From JANOZM01 sp031429355 (lineage in GTDB: Bacteria; Pseudomonadota; Gammaproteobacteria; Burkholderiales; Burkholderiaceae_E): 64,000 nucleotides of DNA. Position numbers and translations under genes: made by a program. Location: positions 372,001 to 436,000 of the forward strand of contig JANOZM010000016.1 of NCBI GenBank assembly GCA_031429355.1, given 5' to 3'. Positions 33,848 through 43,120 of the stretch are shown piece after piece. The notes under the pieces are model-generated. The model ran no database searches. It was not told where the DNA came from and saw nothing but the letters and a program-made list of their open reading frames with translations. Positions within the stretch are counted from its first letter, which is position 1; each line of letters begins with the position of its first letter.

Positions 33848-36148
33848 ATGTCCAAAGCGCTACCTCAAGTTGACCCTAGCCTAATTACGCCTACCCGCGT
33901 GAAATCGCTCGCCCAATGGTTCGGGTCGGTGATTTCGAAATATTTTGAATCTAGCGAAACGTTTCGCGATGGTCGGCTAGTTGCTCCTAAACTACGACCT
34001 CTCATTCAGACAGTAATAGGATTAACGGTCGGTGTTGCAGTGTGCTTGGTTGGCATTTTGTTGTGTTACCAGCAACTAAACAGCGACTTGAACAAACGCT
34101 TACAAGGCGCAAACCAAGTTTTGGGGATTGCTTTAAACTCGATTGAGGCGGAGTTAAACAACCTGCCTTACGAGCTCGACGTTGACACAAAATTCGGTTC
34201 TAAAACCAACTGGTGTAACCCTGAACTTCAACGCAGCTTAAACCAAGCCAGCGTTGATTCATTGTTAGTAAGCCAATTTTATGTTCAAGCCTTTAACGCG
34301 ACCGATGCACAAGTCTGTGGAGGTTTTGGAACAAGCACACCATTTTGGCTGTTTGATCAGACTCGCCCTGGGCTACAAATAGTTCCGTCGCAAAACATTC
34401 GGGCCAATATTGTTGTTGGAATTGTGGCTCGGGACTCGATCGTTGTTGCCGTGGTTAATCCTATCCAGTTATTAGATCGTTTACCTAGCAATCACGGTGA
34501 TACTTCGATTCGCTTACTCAGTTCTGATGGATTAACGCTTGCATCAACAAAACGCAAAGCATCTTTAGGCGAAACTTCGATTTTAAATTTACCATCGATT
34601 CAAGCGCAGTTTGATATTGCACGATGGCCCATGTCGTTAAGCGGTTCCATTGAACATGCGGAAATAGTAAGCGCGGTTAGATCGCAAATTGCCTTCTGGT
34701 TAGTAAGCACCCTATTGGTTGCAAGTTTTATTGGCTTCTATCTCAACAGAAATTTACAAAAATACAGTAGTCGTGCTTGGAAGCTAGAACGAGCTTTAAA
34801 AAAACGCCGATTTGCGCCGGTTGTTCAACCCATCGTCAATGCCCAAAACGGCGAATGTATTGGTATGGAAATATTGATGCGCTGGAAACACCCAACTCGC
34901 GGTTTGGTGCCTCCGGCCGAGTTTATTGATTACGCTGAGCGCTCGGGTTTAATAGTTCCGATGTCGGATTTGTTAATGCGTTTAGCCCATCAACAACTGA
35001 GCGATATTGCGATTGCAAACCCAAAACTTTACTTTTCTTTTAACGTTACACCATCCCAGTTAAGATTGCCGAATTTTTCTCAAACACTTCTCGAGATTTT
35101 CGATGGTGATCCGATTGGGCCTGCTCGTGTTTTGCTAGAACTGACCGAGCGTGATTTAGTCGATGAGCAAGTGCGTGACGCGTTGGTGCGCTTACGTTCG
35201 TTTGGCTTTCAAATTGCGATTGATGATTTTGGGACTGGTCAATCGAGTTTGGCAGTCCTGCAAGATTTAGCGATCGACAAATTAAAAATAGATCGTGCTT
35301 TCGTCAATACGGTCAGCGCGGATCCGTCAGCCCAACCTGTTTTGGACGCGATTATTGACTTGGCGCATCGATTAAAAATCGCGATGGTTGCTGAAGGAAT
35401 CGAGACAGAGCAACAACAGAACTATTTAACGGCAAAGGGCGTCCAAGCATTACAAGGTTACCGATTTGCTAGACCACTCACGCCATTGGATTTTAGCGCT
35501 TGGTTAAGTGATCAATTAAGTAACCAAATCGGCCATCAACATAGCAATCAGAAATCTAGAAGCGAAAATAGTCTTCAAATTAGTGATTCGTTAGCACAAG
35601 TGTTAATCGATTTACAAGAAGCCCGAACCGAATTAGAACGCAATCGTTGGAACTATGGCAAGCGGCATCGCCAATGCCTGTTAGGCAATGAATTAGTTTC
35701 TTGGCTTGCCCAGCGTTACGATTTAAGCCGTTTCGAAGCAATTAAGTTAGGAAAACGTTTATTGGCTAAAGGGTTTTTAGTGCATGTCTTTGAAGAGCAC
35801 GATCTCGAAGATGCCCCATTTTTTTATCGCTTGTTAAGCCTTCAGGCCGTACAAGAAGCACGTAACGTAGTCAACACATCAACCGTTTCAAACAACCAAC
35901 TCTTAGGCTGGCTCAAAGGGCATTACGGTCCAAAACCGGGTGCGCGCACATCGACAACTTTGATTTACCGACAAGCTGTTCGAGGTTCAGAAGTGGTTGA
36001 TTCGTTAATGAAAGCAGGACAATTGGATCGCACAAAGGCTGCGGCAGGTGGCGTTCAATTAATGCGGGCGGGACTACTTAAACATGCCTTTGACGAACAA
36101 GGCTTTATTGATTCGCGCACGCAGTTTTATTACCTAACTTTGAACTAA
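33848..36148 (+). CDS. Membrane EAL phosphodiesterase with two C-terminal DEP-like domains
   Basis: 766 residues from ATG 33848 (TTG 33827 possible). Layout: helix at about 48-72, periplasmic domain with two Cys (TNWCNPEL near 120, QVCGGFGT near 154) like a degenerate CSS sensor, second helix near 290, EAL domain at about 330-555 (EILMRW, FNVTPSQ, ELTERD, IDDFGTGQSS, KIDRAF, AEGIET, LQGYRF: catalytic set kept). Then an unusual tail: residues about 598-664 match the DEP domain (CLLGNELVSWL, AIKLGKRLLAKGFLVHV, FFYRL), and about 683-766 give a second, weaker copy (VRGSEVVDSLMKAG, GGVQLMRAGLLKHAF, FYYL). DEP domains bind membranes or partner proteins in eukaryotes. Confidence 0.85.
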   Translation: MSKALPQVDPSLITPTRVKSLAQWFGSVISKYFESSETFRDGRLVAPKLRPLIQTVIGLTVGVAVCLVGILLCYQQLNSDLNKRLQGANQVLGIALNSIEAELNNLPYELDVDTKFGSKTNWCNPELQRSLNQASVDSLLVSQFYVQAFNATDAQVCGGFGTSTPFWLFDQTRPGLQIVPSQNIRANIVVGIVARDSIVVAVVNPIQLLDRLPSNHGDTSIRLLSSDGLTLASTKRKASLGETSILNLPSIQAQFDIARWPMSLSGSIEHAEIVSAVRSQIAFWLVSTLLVASFIGFYLNRNLQKYSSRAWKLERALKKRRFAPVVQPIVNAQNGECIGMEILMRWKHPTRGLVPPAEFIDYAERSGLIVPMSDLLMRLAHQQLSDIAIANPKLYFSFNVTPSQLRLPNFSQTLLEIFDGDPIGPARVLLELTERDLVDEQVRDALVRLRSFGFQIAIDDFGTGQSSLAVLQDLAIDKLKIDRAFVNTVSADPSAQPVLDAIIDLAHRLKIAMVAEGIETEQQQNYLTAKGVQALQGYRFARPLTPLDFSAWLSDQLSNQIGHQHSNQKSRSENSLQISDSLAQVLIDLQEARTELERNRWNYGKRHRQCLLGNELVSWLAQRYDLSRFEAIKLGKRLLAKGFLVHVFEEHDLEDAPFFYRLLSLQAVQEARNVVNTSTVSNNQLLGWLKGHYGPKPGARTSTTLIYRQAVRGSEVVDSLMKAGQLDRTKAAAGGVQLMRAGLLKHAFDEQGFIDSRTQFYYLTLN

Positions 36149-36236
36149 TATTCAGCGCAAGAATCGCGCTTGGTTCCGATAGTTTATTTAAATCCTGCTA
36201 AAGTAAGTCAATCAATTAGCTGGTCACGCGAACACA

Positions 36237-36749
36237 ATGGACGAAACGGAAAAACTAAGCACCGAAGGACTTGAAGTCAGCTTCGAAACCTTTGATGGTA
36301 TTTACATGAAGCAAGCAATTGACCAAGCGCACAACGCTTGGGCTTTAGGCGAAGTTCCAGTAGGTGCCGTTTTAGTGAAAGATGGCAAAGTCATTGCAAC
36401 TGGTTTTAATCAGCCCATTGGAAACCACGACCCAAGCGCACACGCCGAAATGATGGCGATTCGTCAGGCGGCAACCTTGTTAGGCAATTATCGTCTACCC
36501 GGTTGCGAGCTATATGTAACCCTCGAACCGTGCGCAATGTGCGCTGGGGCAATTTTGCATTCGCGCATAAGTCGGTTGGTGTTTGGTGCGCCAGACCCTA
36601 AAACGGGTGCGGGTGGTAGCGTCGTAAACTTATTTGCCGAACCCAAGCTAAACCATCAAACAGAAGTTGTTGGTGGCGTTATGGCCGATGCTTGTGGGCG
36701 CGTTCTAAAAGAATTTTTTGCGCTACGACGCAAGTCGCAAAGTTTTTAA
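36237..36749 (+). CDS. tadA: tRNA-specific adenosine deaminase
   Basis: 170 residues. Converts A34 to inosine in tRNA-Arg(ACG). The zinc-binding deaminase motifs are HAEMMAI (His ligand and catalytic Glu) and LEPCAMCAGAI (two Cys ligands). AWALGEVPVGAVLVKDG and GAPDPKTGAGGS are typical of TadA. The first 22 residues before MKQAIDQAHN are an extension beyond the core; the internal ATG there is an alternative start. Convergent with the Bug receptor gene. Confidence 0.93.
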   Translation: MDETEKLSTEGLEVSFETFDGIYMKQAIDQAHNAWALGEVPVGAVLVKDGKVIATGFNQPIGNHDPSAHAEMMAIRQAATLLGNYRLPGCELYVTLEPCAMCAGAILHSRISRLVFGAPDPKTGAGGSVVNLFAEPKLNHQTEVVGGVMADACGRVLKEFFALRRKSQSF

Positions 36750-36796
36750 ACATCGTAGCGCGAACCGGTTTTTAACTAGTTTTTAAATAATACAAA

Positions 36797-37807
36797 TTAG
36801 TTTTTAATAATGCCCATTTGCTTAGCTACTTCGGTGTAATCCTTTGTGGCGCGTTGCATAAAACTATCCATCTTGTCGGGCCCAACATTGACTAAAACGA
36901 AACCCGATTTCGCAGCTAGTTCAATCATTTCTGGATCGTTGTTTAAATTAGCCCAAAGATCAGCAACTTTTTTACGCTGTTCTAGCGTACTCGATTTTGG
37001 CATTCCAATTCCACGAAACGCACCATCAACCCAATCAACGCCAAGCTCTTTAAAAGTCGGTACATCTGGAAATGCTGGGTGCCGCCTTTCCATAGCAACT
37101 GCCAAAGGGCGTAACTTGGTTTTATTGGTCATAGCAAACGAAATGTAGCTCATAGCACCACTAACGTGACCCCCGATAACTTGGGTTGTCATATCGCCAG
37201 TGCCTTTGAATGGAACGTAGGTAGTCTTAATACCAAACGCACGGTTTAAGCGCTCATGCGCAGCGTGGTTAGCTGAGTTTAAGCCAGAGCCGCCAATTGA
37301 TAATTTTTCTGGATCGGCTTTAGCGGCTTTGACAAAATCTTGAAACGTTTTGATTGGGCTCGACTCGGGTACCATCAACATATCGGGGGTGTAGTGGTAC
37401 CAATACACTGGAGTCACGTCGGCAGTTTTGTATTGAACTTGCCCCTCGAGTGGTTGCAAAATAATGTGGGGTAAATTAACACCGACAACGTTTAATCCGT
37501 CAGCGGGTAGCCCGTTCATCGTTGACCACATTAACGCGCCGCCAGCTCCGGCTTTGTATTGCACAATCGTTTCGACTGCAGGGCACTTGCGTTTTAAAAC
37601 GGTTTGTTGATGACGCGCCGATTGATCCGATTCACCACCCGGAGGGAAAGCTTGCCAATACTGAATGTTTTTCTCGGGGCAAGGCTGTGCTTGTGCCATC
37701 GTTGGAACAACAGCGAGCAACAAAGCCATTGCCGCGCCAGTAGACGCTAAACCAGCGGTAAATGTTTTTAGTGTTTTACCTGAAACACTTGGGTTAACTT
37801 GTTTCAT
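36797..37807 (-). CDS. Tripartite tricarboxylate transporter (Bug/TctC) receptor, orphan
   Basis: 336 residues. Signal peptide ending PTMAQAQ, then the Bug fold: YWQAFPPGGESDQSARHQQ, YKAGAGGALMWS, SIGGSGLNSANHAAHERLN and TYVPFKGTGDMTTQVIGGHV, typical of solute-binding proteins for carboxylates. No tctA/tctB membrane partners are adjacent. Start supported by AGGAGG seven bases upstream. Ligand unknown. Bug receptors are greatly expanded in Burkholderiales. Confidence 0.88.
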   Translation of the reverse strand: MKQVNPSVSGKTLKTFTAGLASTGAAMALLLAVVPTMAQAQPCPEKNIQYWQAFPPGGESDQSARHQQTVLKRKCPAVETIVQYKAGAGGALMWSTMNGLPADGLNVVGVNLPHIILQPLEGQVQYKTADVTPVYWYHYTPDMLMVPESSPIKTFQDFVKAAKADPEKLSIGGSGLNSANHAAHERLNRAFGIKTTYVPFKGTGDMTTQVIGGHVSGAMSYISFAMTNKTKLRPLAVAMERRHPAFPDVPTFKELGVDWVDGAFRGIGMPKSSTLEQRKKVADLWANLNNDPEMIELAAKSGFVLVNVGPDKMDSFMQRATKDYTEVAKQMGIIKN

Positions 37808-37827
37808 TCATACCTCCTCAGATTAAG

Positions 37828-37857
37828 AAAAAAACGCCGCTTATTAAGCGACGTTTT
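37828..37857 (-). terminator. Intrinsic terminator downstream of ppiC
   Basis: On the minus strand, AAAACG, one mismatch, CGCTT, a 3-base loop, AAGCG and CGTTTT form a stem-loop followed by a run of seven U. It lies between ppiC and the Bug gene on the same strand, so it separates the two transcripts. Confidence 0.8.
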
Positions 37858-37899
37858 TGGGACTTTTATTCAAAGCGAATGCAAACCTAGTGAAGGTTC

Positions 37900-38694
37900 T
37901 TATTGAATTTTCGCTTCGCCACGAAGTTTTGTAACGTACTCGGTGATTTTCTTTTGCGTCAAAAATTGTTGAATTTGTGGCTTTAATTCTTCAAAGCTAG
38001 GCGGTTTCGATTCACGAGTGTCTTCTAAGCGAATCACATGCCAACCAAATTGCGATTGCACCGGGGCCTCAGTTGTTTGGCCTTTAGTTAGTTTAACCAA
38101 AGCTTCTGAAAACGGCTTAACAAAACCTGCTGGGTTAGCCCAACCTAAGTCTCCGCCTTGAGCTGCAGAACCAGGGTCTTTAGATTGCTTGGCTAAGTCT
38201 TCAAACTTGGCGCCTTTTTTTAAGTCGTCGATAATTTTTTTAGCGACTTCTTCTTTTTCGACCAGAATGTGGCGCGTTTTGTATTCTTTACCGCCACCTT
38301 CTTTTGAAACGCGGTCGTATTCTGCTTTTACGTCCGTATCTTTAACTGGATTCGCTTTTAAATGATTGCGAATAACAGCATTGGCTAAAATTTCGGTACG
38401 GGCAGATTCCAACTGTTTAGTCACGTCGGCCGAGCGTGCTACGCCTTGCTTTTCAGCTTGTTGAAGCAGCAATTCGCGGCTAACCAATTCGGCAACAACG
38501 CCTTCGCGCAATTGCGGTGAATCGGGGCGACCTTGTTGAACCATTGCAGCGACGAACTCATCAACCTTCGCTTTTGTAATGGGTTTGTTGTTGACCATTG
38601 CTGCGTTTTGCGCAAATGCGCTACCGAAGCCAAGGGTAAGAGTTGTGCCAAGAATGGCCGCAGCGCTAAGCTGTTTTGAAATTAATTTATTCAT
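37900..38694 (-). CDS. PpiC/parvulin-type peptidyl-prolyl isomerase, periplasmic
   Basis: 264 residues with a signal peptide (AAILGTTLTLGFGSAFAQ). The parvulin domain covers about residues 135-235: YKTRHILVEKEEVAKKII, FEDLAKQSKDPGS, GGDLGWANP and QSQFGWHVIRLEDTR. An N-terminal SurA/PrsA-like helical part precedes it. It should help fold exported proteins. It follows bolA by 18 bases, in the yciB-bolA-ppiC order frequent in betaproteobacteria, and a terminator follows. Confidence 0.9.
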   Translation of the reverse strand: MNKLISKQLSAAAILGTTLTLGFGSAFAQNAAMVNNKPITKAKVDEFVAAMVQQGRPDSPQLREGVVAELVSRELLLQQAEKQGVARSADVTKQLESARTEILANAVIRNHLKANPVKDTDVKAEYDRVSKEGGGKEYKTRHILVEKEEVAKKIIDDLKKGAKFEDLAKQSKDPGSAAQGGDLGWANPAGFVKPFSEALVKLTKGQTTEAPVQSQFGWHVIRLEDTRESKPPSFEELKPQIQQFLTQKKITEYVTKLRGEAKIQ

Positions 38695-38711
38695 GTTTGG
38701 AATCTAAAGAG

Positions 38712-39005
38712 TCAAAGACTAGAAGGCTCAACGGCCTGAATGCGTAATGCGTGGACACGATTGGGCATCCAATCGCGCACCGCATCATACACGAGGCGGT
38801 GTCGTGACACCGTGTTGAGTGCGGCAAATTGGCGGGAAGCGATTTTTACGCTGAAATGACCTGCGCCACCTTCGGCTCCAGCGTGTCCAGCATGCAAATG
38901 GCTTTCATCCTCAATTTCGATTTGCGAATCGGGAAAATGTTGCTCGAACCGACCGCGTAAATCGGCAAGAGTTGGCTTGATTGCTGGGTTAGCGATTGGT
39001 GCCAT
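38712..39005 (-). CDS. bolA: BolA-family protein
   Basis: 97 residues. IEDESHLHAGHAGAEGGAGH then FSVKIASRQFAALNTVSRHR and LVYDAVRDWMPNRVHALRI match BolA. The His residues in SHLHAGH may bind a shared Fe-S cluster with a monothiol glutaredoxin. Its start lies inside the last 17 bases of yciB in another frame, so the two are coupled. Confidence 0.92.
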   Translation of the reverse strand: MAPIANPAIKPTLADLRGRFEQHFPDSQIEIEDESHLHAGHAGAEGGAGHFSVKIASRQFAALNTVSRHRLVYDAVRDWMPNRVHALRIQAVEPSSL

Positions 39006-39612
39006 CGGTTACCTTTGTTTTCGAATTAGTATCAGGATCACTTGCTTTCGCAAGGGGTTGTTTGGCTTGGCCAGGCGCTTCTGGCTCGGTCATAAATTTG
39101 CTCATGTAGAGCGCTTGTAATACCGAGAACGTCAGGATGAGCCCCATTGACCACCACACTTTAAAATCGACCCAAGTAGCCGTTGGAAATCGGTTTGCAA
39201 TGTATAAGTTTAGTGCGCCCATAAAACCGAAAAATACGATCCACATCCACGCCAATACATTCCAGGCATGATCCGGTAGTTCTAGTTTTGAGCCCAATAA
39301 CGACTTTAGTAAATTGCGTTTCATGATGAATAAACCCACCAGCAGCGTAACGGCGAACGCCCAATACAAAATAGAGGGCTTTAGCTTGATAAAGCGCTCG
39401 TCCTGTAAATAAATGGTTAACCCACCAAATACAATGACAATTACAAAGCCGAGCCAATGCATGGGCTCTATGGTTTGTTTGGTAAATTTTAAGTAACCAA
39501 GTTGCAAAAATGTTGCAACAATGGCAGCGCCTGTTGCTGCGTAAATGCCGCCAAATTTATAAACAACAAAAAACACTAGCAATGGTAGGAAGTCGACCAA
39601 CAATTTTTTCAA
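38989..39612 (-). CDS. yciB: Inner-membrane septation protein A / YciB family
   Basis: 207 residues, five or six membrane helices. LLVDFLPLLVFFVVYKFGGI, then QTIEPMHWLGFVIVIVFGGL and YLQDERFIKLKPSILYWAF are YciB hallmarks. It acts in cell-envelope and division processes. A polar tail (after MTEPEAPGQAKQP) overlaps bolA. Neighbours bolA and ppiC follow on the same strand. Confidence 0.92.
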   Translation of the reverse strand: MKKLLVDFLPLLVFFVVYKFGGIYAATGAAIVATFLQLGYLKFTKQTIEPMHWLGFVIVIVFGGLTIYLQDERFIKLKPSILYWAFAVTLLVGLFIMKRNLLKSLLGSKLELPDHAWNVLAWMWIVFFGFMGALNLYIANRFPTATWVDFKVWWSMGLILTFSVLQALYMSKFMTEPEAPGQAKQPLAKASDPDTNSKTKVTDGTNR

Positions 39613-39677
39613 GATGCAGACCTATTTATAAAAATAAAGAAAATTACTACGAACGCAACACTCATGTATTGTAGTCG

Positions 39678-41174
39678 TTACGACGAGCAACTGACTTCCA
39701 AATCCTTGGCCCAGTCGGGCGGTAAGGCCGCATAGCGATCTAGTTCGGGTTGTTCGTCGAAGGGTCGCGCCAACAACAGTTGCAGGGTTTTGATTTCTGA
39801 AAAATCCCCGGCCTCTGCTTTTGCAATAGCTTGTTGGGCTAAATAATTACGCAGCACGTATTTGGGATTAACCCGATTCATTTTAGGCGCTCGAACGGCA
39901 TGGTTGTCTGGCTGACTAAGTAAAACTAGCCGATACGAATCTAGCCATTTTTGGCATTGCGCTCGATCAATACACAAATCGAGTAACAAGTGATCGATAC
40001 TGGTATCCGCTTCGTTAAATTGACTTAGGGTACGAAACCACAATGTCCAATCGCAATGATTGGCTTGTATTAAATTAAACATAGTGTCTATTAGTTCAGC
40101 GCTTGTGCTGTAGTTGGTTTCAGTCGTCTTGGCAGCAAATTCAGACGGTTCAGTATTCAGCCCTAGTTTTGCCATCCATAACTCACGCATCGCTTGATCG
40201 TAAGTGGTTTTAAATTGCCCTAAAACTTCTTTTGTTTTTTCGGCTGAACCAATTAGCGGCACCAACGTTTGCCCGAGGGCAAAGCAATTCCATTGCACAA
40301 TGCCGGGCTGATTTTGATACGAATAGCGCCCTTGTTGATCGCTATGGTTGCAAATATAGGCGGCATCAAAGGCCTCCATAAACCCGAAAGGACCATAGTC
40401 GAGTGTTAAGCCAAGTATCGACATATTGTCGGTGTTTAAAACACCATGGCAAAACCCTACGGCCTGCCATTGGGCAACTAAACGCGCGTTGGCTTGCGTA
40501 ATCTGCAACAGAAAATCGGCATAGGGGTTGCTACTAGAACGACACTGGGGATAGTACTGGTCGATAACAAAATCAGCTAACTCTTTTACCCGCTCGGGTT
40601 GCTGCAAATAATAGTAATGCTCGAAGCTGCCAAAACGAACAAAACTGGGCGCAACCCGCGAGACAACAGCGGCGCTTTCGACGGTTTCGCGAATGACGGC
40701 GGTTTTTGCGCCCGTTAGGGTCAGCACGCGGGTAGTGGGAATGCCTAGACCATGCATGGCTTCGGAGCATAAAAACTCGCGAATTGAAGAGCGCAAAACG
40801 GCGCGGCCATCGGCCGAACGCGAGTAGGGCGTTTGGCCCGCGCCCTTAAGCTGAACTTCATGTGTTTGTCCCTGCAAATCATCTAAGCAGCCTAAGGTCA
40901 TTGCGCGTCCATCGCCTAGTTGCCCGGCCCAAACCCCAAACTGATGACCCGAGTACACCAGCGCAATGGGTTTAACTGTTGAATCAAAATGCCCCGACCA
41001 AAATTGGGCTTGTTCCGGGCTAAAAAGAGCGGCGCTTCGAAGGTCATTAAATTGCTGGCGGTACTCGCTAATAGCAAGCATTTGCGGTTCAATTAGCGGA
41101 GCAGGGTTCACGTAACTAAACATTTTTCCCGCCTGATCGGCAAAATGCGTTTCAAAGGCTGTTTTTTTCAACAT
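39678..41174 (-). CDS. selO: SelO/YdiU protein adenylyltransferase
   Basis: 498 residues from ATG 41174. A pseudokinase that transfers AMP to Ser/Thr/Tyr of target proteins in response to oxidative stress. Visible: YSGHQFGVWAGQLGDGRAM, KGAGQTPYSRSADGRAVLRS (ATP site), HGVLNTDNMSILGLTLDYGP (metal-binding Asp and DYG). The end LEVSCSS agrees with bacterial SelO, where eukaryotic forms have selenocysteine. Monocistronic, with yciB downstream after 65 bases. Confidence 0.94.
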   Translation of the reverse strand: MLKKTAFETHFADQAGKMFSYVNPAPLIEPQMLAISEYRQQFNDLRSAALFSPEQAQFWSGHFDSTVKPIALVYSGHQFGVWAGQLGDGRAMTLGCLDDLQGQTHEVQLKGAGQTPYSRSADGRAVLRSSIREFLCSEAMHGLGIPTTRVLTLTGAKTAVIRETVESAAVVSRVAPSFVRFGSFEHYYYLQQPERVKELADFVIDQYYPQCRSSSNPYADFLLQITQANARLVAQWQAVGFCHGVLNTDNMSILGLTLDYGPFGFMEAFDAAYICNHSDQQGRYSYQNQPGIVQWNCFALGQTLVPLIGSAEKTKEVLGQFKTTYDQAMRELWMAKLGLNTEPSEFAAKTTETNYSTSAELIDTMFNLIQANHCDWTLWFRTLSQFNEADTSIDHLLLDLCIDRAQCQKWLDSYRLVLLSQPDNHAVRAPKMNRVNPKYVLRNYLAQQAIAKAEAGDFSEIKTLQLLLARPFDEQPELDRYAALPPDWAKDLEVSCSS

Positions 41175-41300
41175 TGATGATCTCGAATCAATTTCGCCGG
41201 TCTGACGGCATGGTCTAATATTTGGTCGCACGCAATGTAACGCGTGATTTAATTTTGATTTTAACTTTTATTTTTGCGTCTAGTTTTAGAAAGGTTGTTT

Positions 41301-42977
41301 ATGCACGGTCAGATGATGGATATGCCCCTCTTAATTTCTTCAATCATCGAGCATGCCGCGCGGCATCATAGCGACACTGAAATAGTTTCCCGCCGCGTCG
41401 AGGGCGACATACATCGTTACACCTACAGCGATTGCAATAAACGCTCGAAGCAATTAGCCAATGCACTTAGCGCATCGGGCATTAAAGCCGGCAATCGCAT
41501 AGCGACCTTGGCATGGAATGGTTATCGGCATATGGAGCTGTATTACGGGGTTGGTGGCATGGGGGCCGTGGTCCATACGATAAACCCTCGCCTACACCCA
41601 GATCAGATTGCATGGATCGTTAATCACGCAGAAGATTCTGCGTTATTTTTTGACTTAAGTTTTGCGCCAATTGTGCAAGCGATTGCGGATAAATGCCCAA
41701 CAATTAAGCACTGGGTTGCTTTATGCGATGCCGATAAAACGCCCGCAATTAGCGCTGCAAATGATTTAAAAAACGGTTTAACAACCGGCGTGGTTATTGA
41801 TATCAAATCATATGAAGCGTTTATTGCTCCCCATAGCGCCACTTACCACTGGCCTGAGTTTGATGAACGTAATGCAGTTGCGCTTTGTTATACATCGGGC
41901 ACAACGGGTAATCCAAAGGGGGTTTTGTACTCTCACCGATCGACGCTGTTGCATGCCTATGGCTCGTGTTTACCTGATGCAATGAATGTCAGCGCAAAAG
42001 ATTGCATTTTGCCAGTAGTGCCCATGTTCCACGTTAATGCATGGGGTTTACCCTATGCCGGACCCTTGGTTGGCGCTAAGTTGGTTTTTCCTGGGCCTAT
42101 GCTCGATGGCAAATCAGTTTACGAATTGTTTGAACAAGAAAAAGTTACTTTTTCCGCAGGGGTTCCAACGGTTTGGTTGGGCATTTTGCAGTATGTCGGG
42201 GCAAATAAACTAAGTTTTTCGACCCTTAAGCGTACTGTAGTTGGCGGTTCGGCTTGTCCTCCAAGCACGATTGCGACTTTTCGAGACCAATACGGCGTCG
42301 AAGTAGTTCACGCATGGGGCATGACTGAAATGTCTCCGTTGGGTACGCTTTGCAAATTACAAAACAAGCACTTAAATTTACCAGTCGAACAGCAGCAAAA
42401 ACTACTTGAAAAACAAGGCCACGTGATTTACGGCGTTGATATGAAAGTGGTCGATGATGCAGGCAATGACCTGCCTTGGGACGGCAAGACCTATGGCAAT
42501 TTATTGGTTCGCGGACCTTGGGTCGTTAAAGAGTACTTTAAAGCTGATGGTGGCGATCCGTTGCAATACAACGCGCAAGGCCAAGGTTGGTTCCCCACGG
42601 GAGATGTGGCGACGATAGACGTCGACGGCTACATGCAAATTACTGATCGCAGCAAAGACGTCATTAAGTCGGGCGGCGAGTGGATTAGTACCATCGATTT
42701 AGAGAACTTAGCAGTCGCGCATCCTGCCGTTGCGCAAGCCGCCGTTATTGGCGTCGCACATCCGAAGTGGGACGAACGCCCGTTGCTAATTGTCGTGAAA
42801 AAACCGGATGCTCAGGTAACACGAGAAGAGCTTTTGGCCTTTTACGACGGCAAAATAGCAAAGTGGTGGTTACCCGACGATGTGGCATTTGTCGAGGCAA
42901 TCCCGTTAGGTGCAACTGGCAAAATACTTAAAACAAAATTGCGTGAAATGTTTCGCGACTATCGCTTGCCGACTTAA
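41301..42977 (+). CDS. Fatty-acyl/organic-acid CoA ligase (AMP-forming)
   Basis: 558 residues from ATG 41301 (AGAAAGG ribosome site at 41288-41294; TTG 41274 is in frame upstream). Motifs: LCYTSGTTGNPKGVLYSH (P-loop), WGMTEMSPLG, GWFPTGDVATIDVDGYMQIT and the catalytic Lys in GATGKILKTKLREM. It activates a carboxylic acid to its CoA thioester; the full length fits medium- or long-chain acyl-CoA synthetases. It heads the row of transport and beta-oxidation genes on the same strand and is the likely entry step of that pathway. Confidence 0.88.
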   Translation: MHGQMMDMPLLISSIIEHAARHHSDTEIVSRRVEGDIHRYTYSDCNKRSKQLANALSASGIKAGNRIATLAWNGYRHMELYYGVGGMGAVVHTINPRLHPDQIAWIVNHAEDSALFFDLSFAPIVQAIADKCPTIKHWVALCDADKTPAISAANDLKNGLTTGVVIDIKSYEAFIAPHSATYHWPEFDERNAVALCYTSGTTGNPKGVLYSHRSTLLHAYGSCLPDAMNVSAKDCILPVVPMFHVNAWGLPYAGPLVGAKLVFPGPMLDGKSVYELFEQEKVTFSAGVPTVWLGILQYVGANKLSFSTLKRTVVGGSACPPSTIATFRDQYGVEVVHAWGMTEMSPLGTLCKLQNKHLNLPVEQQQKLLEKQGHVIYGVDMKVVDDAGNDLPWDGKTYGNLLVRGPWVVKEYFKADGGDPLQYNAQGQGWFPTGDVATIDVDGYMQITDRSKDVIKSGGEWISTIDLENLAVAHPAVAQAAVIGVAHPKWDERPLLIVVKKPDAQVTREELLAFYDGKIAKWWLPDDVAFVEAIPLGATGKILKTKLREMFRDYRLPT

Positions 42978-43120
42978 ACCATAAGGCTAATTTAGGTTAT
43001 ATTGCAAGACGACAGCAAAGACTGGGGTTCGCAAGAACTGAAAAAAAATAGCTGCAAAAGAATGACGCGTAAAAATAATCAATAATTAGTTCGAGACAAA
43101 AAATGGAGACACTAACAAAC

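Noticed and set aside
36749..36797. Short repeats of TAGTTTTTA between tadA and the Bug gene
   Set aside because: AT-rich convergent spacer with simple repetition; too short and irregular to call a repeat element or terminator.
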